This document shows, one piece after another, positions 62,441-64,000 of a stretch of 64,000 bases of DNA. Position 1 is the stretch's first letter; each line of letters begins with the position of its first letter. Below the pieces are notes generated by a model. That model had not been told where the DNA came from, made no database searches, and was given only the letters and a program-made list of their open reading frames with translations. Origin of the DNA: Sedimentibacter hydroxybenzoicus DSM 7310 (GTDB taxonomy: Bacteria > Bacillota > Clostridia > Tissierellales > Sedimentibacteraceae); the NCBI RefSeq assembly GCF_013403245.1, contig NZ_JACBNQ010000001.1:372001-436000 (forward strand), given 5' to 3'. A program made the translations under genes and the position numbers.

Positions 62441-62944
62441 ATGAAAATAGAAATCCGTGATAGAAGAAGAGAAGATGTTAATGAATTTTGTGAGTTTTTA
62501 TATAGGCTTGATAATGAAGCTGAATACATGCTTGTTGAAAAAGGCGAACGAAATATTGATGAAGAAGTAATTTCCGGTAATATTGGGGCTGTTATAGATA
62601 GCGGGGACGCATGCTATATTGCAAAGGATGATAAAAATATAGTTGGGTATGCTATTGCCGTCAGGGAGAATTTCATCAGGACAAAACATGTTGCTACAAT
62701 AGTTATAGGTATACTTGAGGATTATTGCAGCAAGGGCATCGGCTCCATGTTTTTTCGAAATATAATAAATTGGGCTGCTGAAAATAATGTAAAGAGACTG
62801 GAATTAACCGTAATAAAAGAAAATGTAAGAGCGGTGAATTTATATAAAAAAGTTGGTTTTAGTATAGAAGGAATAAGAGAAAAAGCTACATTTATGAATG
62901 GAAGATATTATGATGAACTGTATATGGCAAAAATACTAGAGTAA
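62441..62944 (+). CDS. GNAT family N-acetyltransferase (paralogue of 11039)
   Basis: 167 residues from the ATG at 62441 (AAAGGAAA upstream). The acetyl-CoA site is GILEDYCSKGIGSMFFRNI. Aligns end to end with the protein at 11039, both finishing YYDE(L/Y)YMAKIL. Confidence 0.88.
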   Translation: MKIEIRDRRREDVNEFCEFLYRLDNEAEYMLVEKGERNIDEEVISGNIGAVIDSGDACYIAKDDKNIVGYAIAVRENFIRTKHVATIVIGILEDYCSKGIGSMFFRNIINWAAENNVKRLELTVIKENVRAVNLYKKVGFSIEGIREKATFMNGRYYDELYMAKILE

Positions 62945-62960
62945 AGGTTGCAAGCAACCT
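62942..62960 (+). terminator. Truncated terminator hairpin left of repeat copy F
   Basis: AAAGGTTGC/GCAACCT stem without a T run. The same stem recurs complete at 63115. Confidence 0.6.
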
Positions 62961-63082
62961 CAGGCTGCTGAAAAAGTCCCCCTGCTTCGTTGCCGCTGCG
63001 CCGGTCAATCCTCACGTATGTCTGAATACGCTGCGGTTGCCCGTCTTCCGGCGCCTTGCAGGATGAACTTTTTGAACAGCCT
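62961..63082 (+). repeat. MITE-like repeat, copy F
   Basis: Full-length copy (CAGGCTGCTGAAAAAGTCC to TTTTTGAACAGCCT). Followed by the hairpin TCAGATTGATGAC/GTCATAAATCTGA, also seen after copy E. Confidence 0.85.
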
Positions 63083-63114
63083 ATCAGATTGATGACTTTG
63101 TCATAAATCTGAAT

Positions 63115-63134
63115 AAAAAGGTTGCAACCTTTTT
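63115..63134. terminator. Bidirectional terminator between GNAT and spore protein genes
   Basis: AAAAAGGTTGCAACCTTTTT, a perfect 20-bp palindrome. It reaches the stop codon of the minus-strand gene. Confidence 0.85.
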
Positions 63135-63345
63135 ACTCTAATATTATACGGTCTATTTTATTGTTTTTCTGCTTATCTTTATTTATATACCCGCCCACAT
63201 AGCCGTTTTGCCTTGATGTAAGATTACCGCGGTTCTCGGCTTGTGGATTTGCAATGGCTAATTCTCTTGCATATTCTGCCTTCATTTGATCTAATGCAAT
63301 TTTAGCTTCTTTAGATGGTATAACTCTTTTTTTGTTTTCCGACAT
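63133..63345 (-). CDS. Alpha/beta-type small acid-soluble spore protein
   Basis: 70 residues. ALDQMKAEYARELAI and GNLTSRQNGYVGGYI are the two conserved SASP segments that coat and protect spore DNA. The spacer between them has the unusual ANPQAENR and the tail is Lys/Asn-rich. The ribosome site is GAAGGAAGTG. It should be made in the forespore under sigma-G. Confidence 0.9.
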   Translation of the reverse strand: MSENKKRVIPSKEAKIALDQMKAEYARELAIANPQAENRGNLTSRQNGYVGGYINKDKQKNNKIDRIILE

Positions 63346-63511
63346 ATTATCACTTCCTTCTATGGGATATTATTTGATAATTTTAAATAAATAATTCAAA
63401 ATAGATAAAATTAAGATTAAATTAATATTGGAGGAAGATAATATTTAATACTGCTCAAATTTACTGCATATGATATACTTATACAAATAACAACAGACAG
63501 GATGTGATTGA

Positions 63512-64000
63512 TTGAAAAAATTGTTACCTTTTATGAGGAATTACTTATTTTACGCAATACTATGCCCAATTTTAATGATCCTGGAGGTATTGGCAGATAT
63601 TGTAATTCCATATCTGATGTCGAGGATAGTGGATGTCGGGATTGCAAACAACGATATAAATTACATAGTAAAACTAGGACTAATAATGATTTCGGCAGCG
63701 GTTTTCGGTATTATATTAGGTGTGATAAGCTCACACTTCGGTGCCAAGGCAGGTCTTGGATTTGCTGCTGAGGTCAGAAAGGAGCTTTTTAAAAAGGTTC
63801 AAGGCTTTTCCTTTGCAAACTTGGATAAGTTCTCCGTATCATCTCTCATAACGCGATTGACCAACGACTGCAACACTTTGGGGCAGGTAACGATGATGAG
63901 CTTGAGAATGGCGGTAAGAGCTCCGTTTATGATGATATTTGCACTTATTATGGCACTGAGGATAAATGCTCCATTAGCTAAGGTTTTTATGGTTGCCATA
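63512..64000 (+). CDS. ABC exporter, transmembrane domain (3' end outside window)
   Basis: 163 codons from the TTG at 63512, open to the window edge. The start (KLLPFMRNYLFYAILCPILM) and DIVIPYLMSRIVDVGI are typical of MdlA/LmrA-like half-transporters, followed by EVRKELFKKVQGFSFANLDK and SSLITRLTNDCNTLGQ, the first intracellular coupling region. The nucleotide-binding domain would lie beyond the window. A second half-transporter gene is expected after it. Confidence 0.88.
   Translation, partial: MKKLLPFMRNYLFYAILCPILMILEVLADIVIPYLMSRIVDVGIANNDINYIVKLGLIMISAAVFGIILGVISSHFGAKAGLGFAAEVRKELFKKVQGFSFANLDKFSVSSLITRLTNDCNTLGQVTMMSLRMAVRAPFMMIFALIMALRINAPLAKVFMVAI

Noticed and set aside
63508-63771. 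87-codon frame at the right edge
   Set aside because: Cys-rich and unlike any family; the overlapping frame from 63512 gives a convincing ABC-transporter membrane domain.
1-64000. CRISPR array or prophage
   Set aside because: No regularly spaced repeats with unique spacers and no phage structural or integrase genes; the repeats found are dispersed hairpin elements.

Overview
The window is AT-rich bacterial DNA from an endospore-forming anaerobe of the clostridial Firmicutes (a Tissierella/Sedimentibacter-like lineage is my guess; there is no rRNA to test it). The reasons are the adjacent sporulation genes ytrH and ytrI, an alpha/beta-type small acid-soluble spore protein, class III fructose bisphosphatase, FabK, a rubrerythrin, phosphate butyryltransferase, strong AGGAGG-type ribosome sites with many TTG/GTG starts, and no respiratory genes. 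No rRNA, tRNA, CRISPR array, prophage or intact insertion sequence was seen.

Layout. 1-7.8 kb: signalling, with the end of a hybrid histidine kinase, a TetR regulator, a PAS-GGDEF-EAL protein and two tandem near-identical chemoreceptors, the second behind a good sigma-D promoter match. 7.9-11.6 kb: DegV, a CoA-disulfide-reductase-like flavoprotein, a sirtuin and a GNAT acetyltransferase. 11.7-18.1 kb: kynureninase divergent from an unusual MerR-XRE-cupin regulator, then nitroreductase, a divergent acetate-kinase homologue, a MEMO-AMMECR1 fusion and an SDR. 18.1-25.6 kb: fbp, ytrHI, a lipase-like hydrolase, an AGCS symporter and a ferredoxin-type aldo/keto reductase. 25.7-30.5 kb: secreted CAP protein, a radical SAM + DUF4130 pair under a promoter overlapped by a LexA-type box, and a membrane GGDEF-EAL protein. 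30.6-36.6 kb: a sigma-54-type promoter, a dicarboxylate transporter, a CaiB-type CoA-transferase and an HMG-CoA-lyase homologue, followed by a PrpR-like sigma-54 activator. Together these read as uptake, CoA activation and C-C cleavage of a branched hydroxy-dicarboxylate.

36.6-45.1 kb: rsgA with a tiny upstream ORF, a Cys-rich small protein, TraX, gamma-carbonic anhydrase, a metal-efflux cassette (ArsR/SmtB, detached HMA protein, P-type ATPase), phosphate butyryltransferase and an orphan DarT-like ADP-ribosyltransferase candidate. 45.2-55.8 kb, mostly minus strand: a three-subunit molybdenum hydroxylase, FabK, a zinc-uptake operon with two accessory genes, a rubrerythrin and an SPFH gene with a small ribbon-helix-helix ORF. 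55.9-64 kb: sdpR-sdpI, two toxin-antitoxin loci (one broken), an AlaX editing protein, several small enzymes, a broken phosphatase gene, the spore protein and the start of an ABC exporter.

Three families of short interspersed repeats are scattered between genes: a 122-bp MITE-like palindrome that sits at terminators, a ~55-bp hairpin repeat whose stem covaries, and a GTCATTCTGAG-type palindrome. They account for much of the intergenic space. The strongest leads are the sigma-54 operon, the SOS-linked radical SAM pair, the DarT-like orphan, the fused regulator beside kynureninase, and the terminator-associated repeat.
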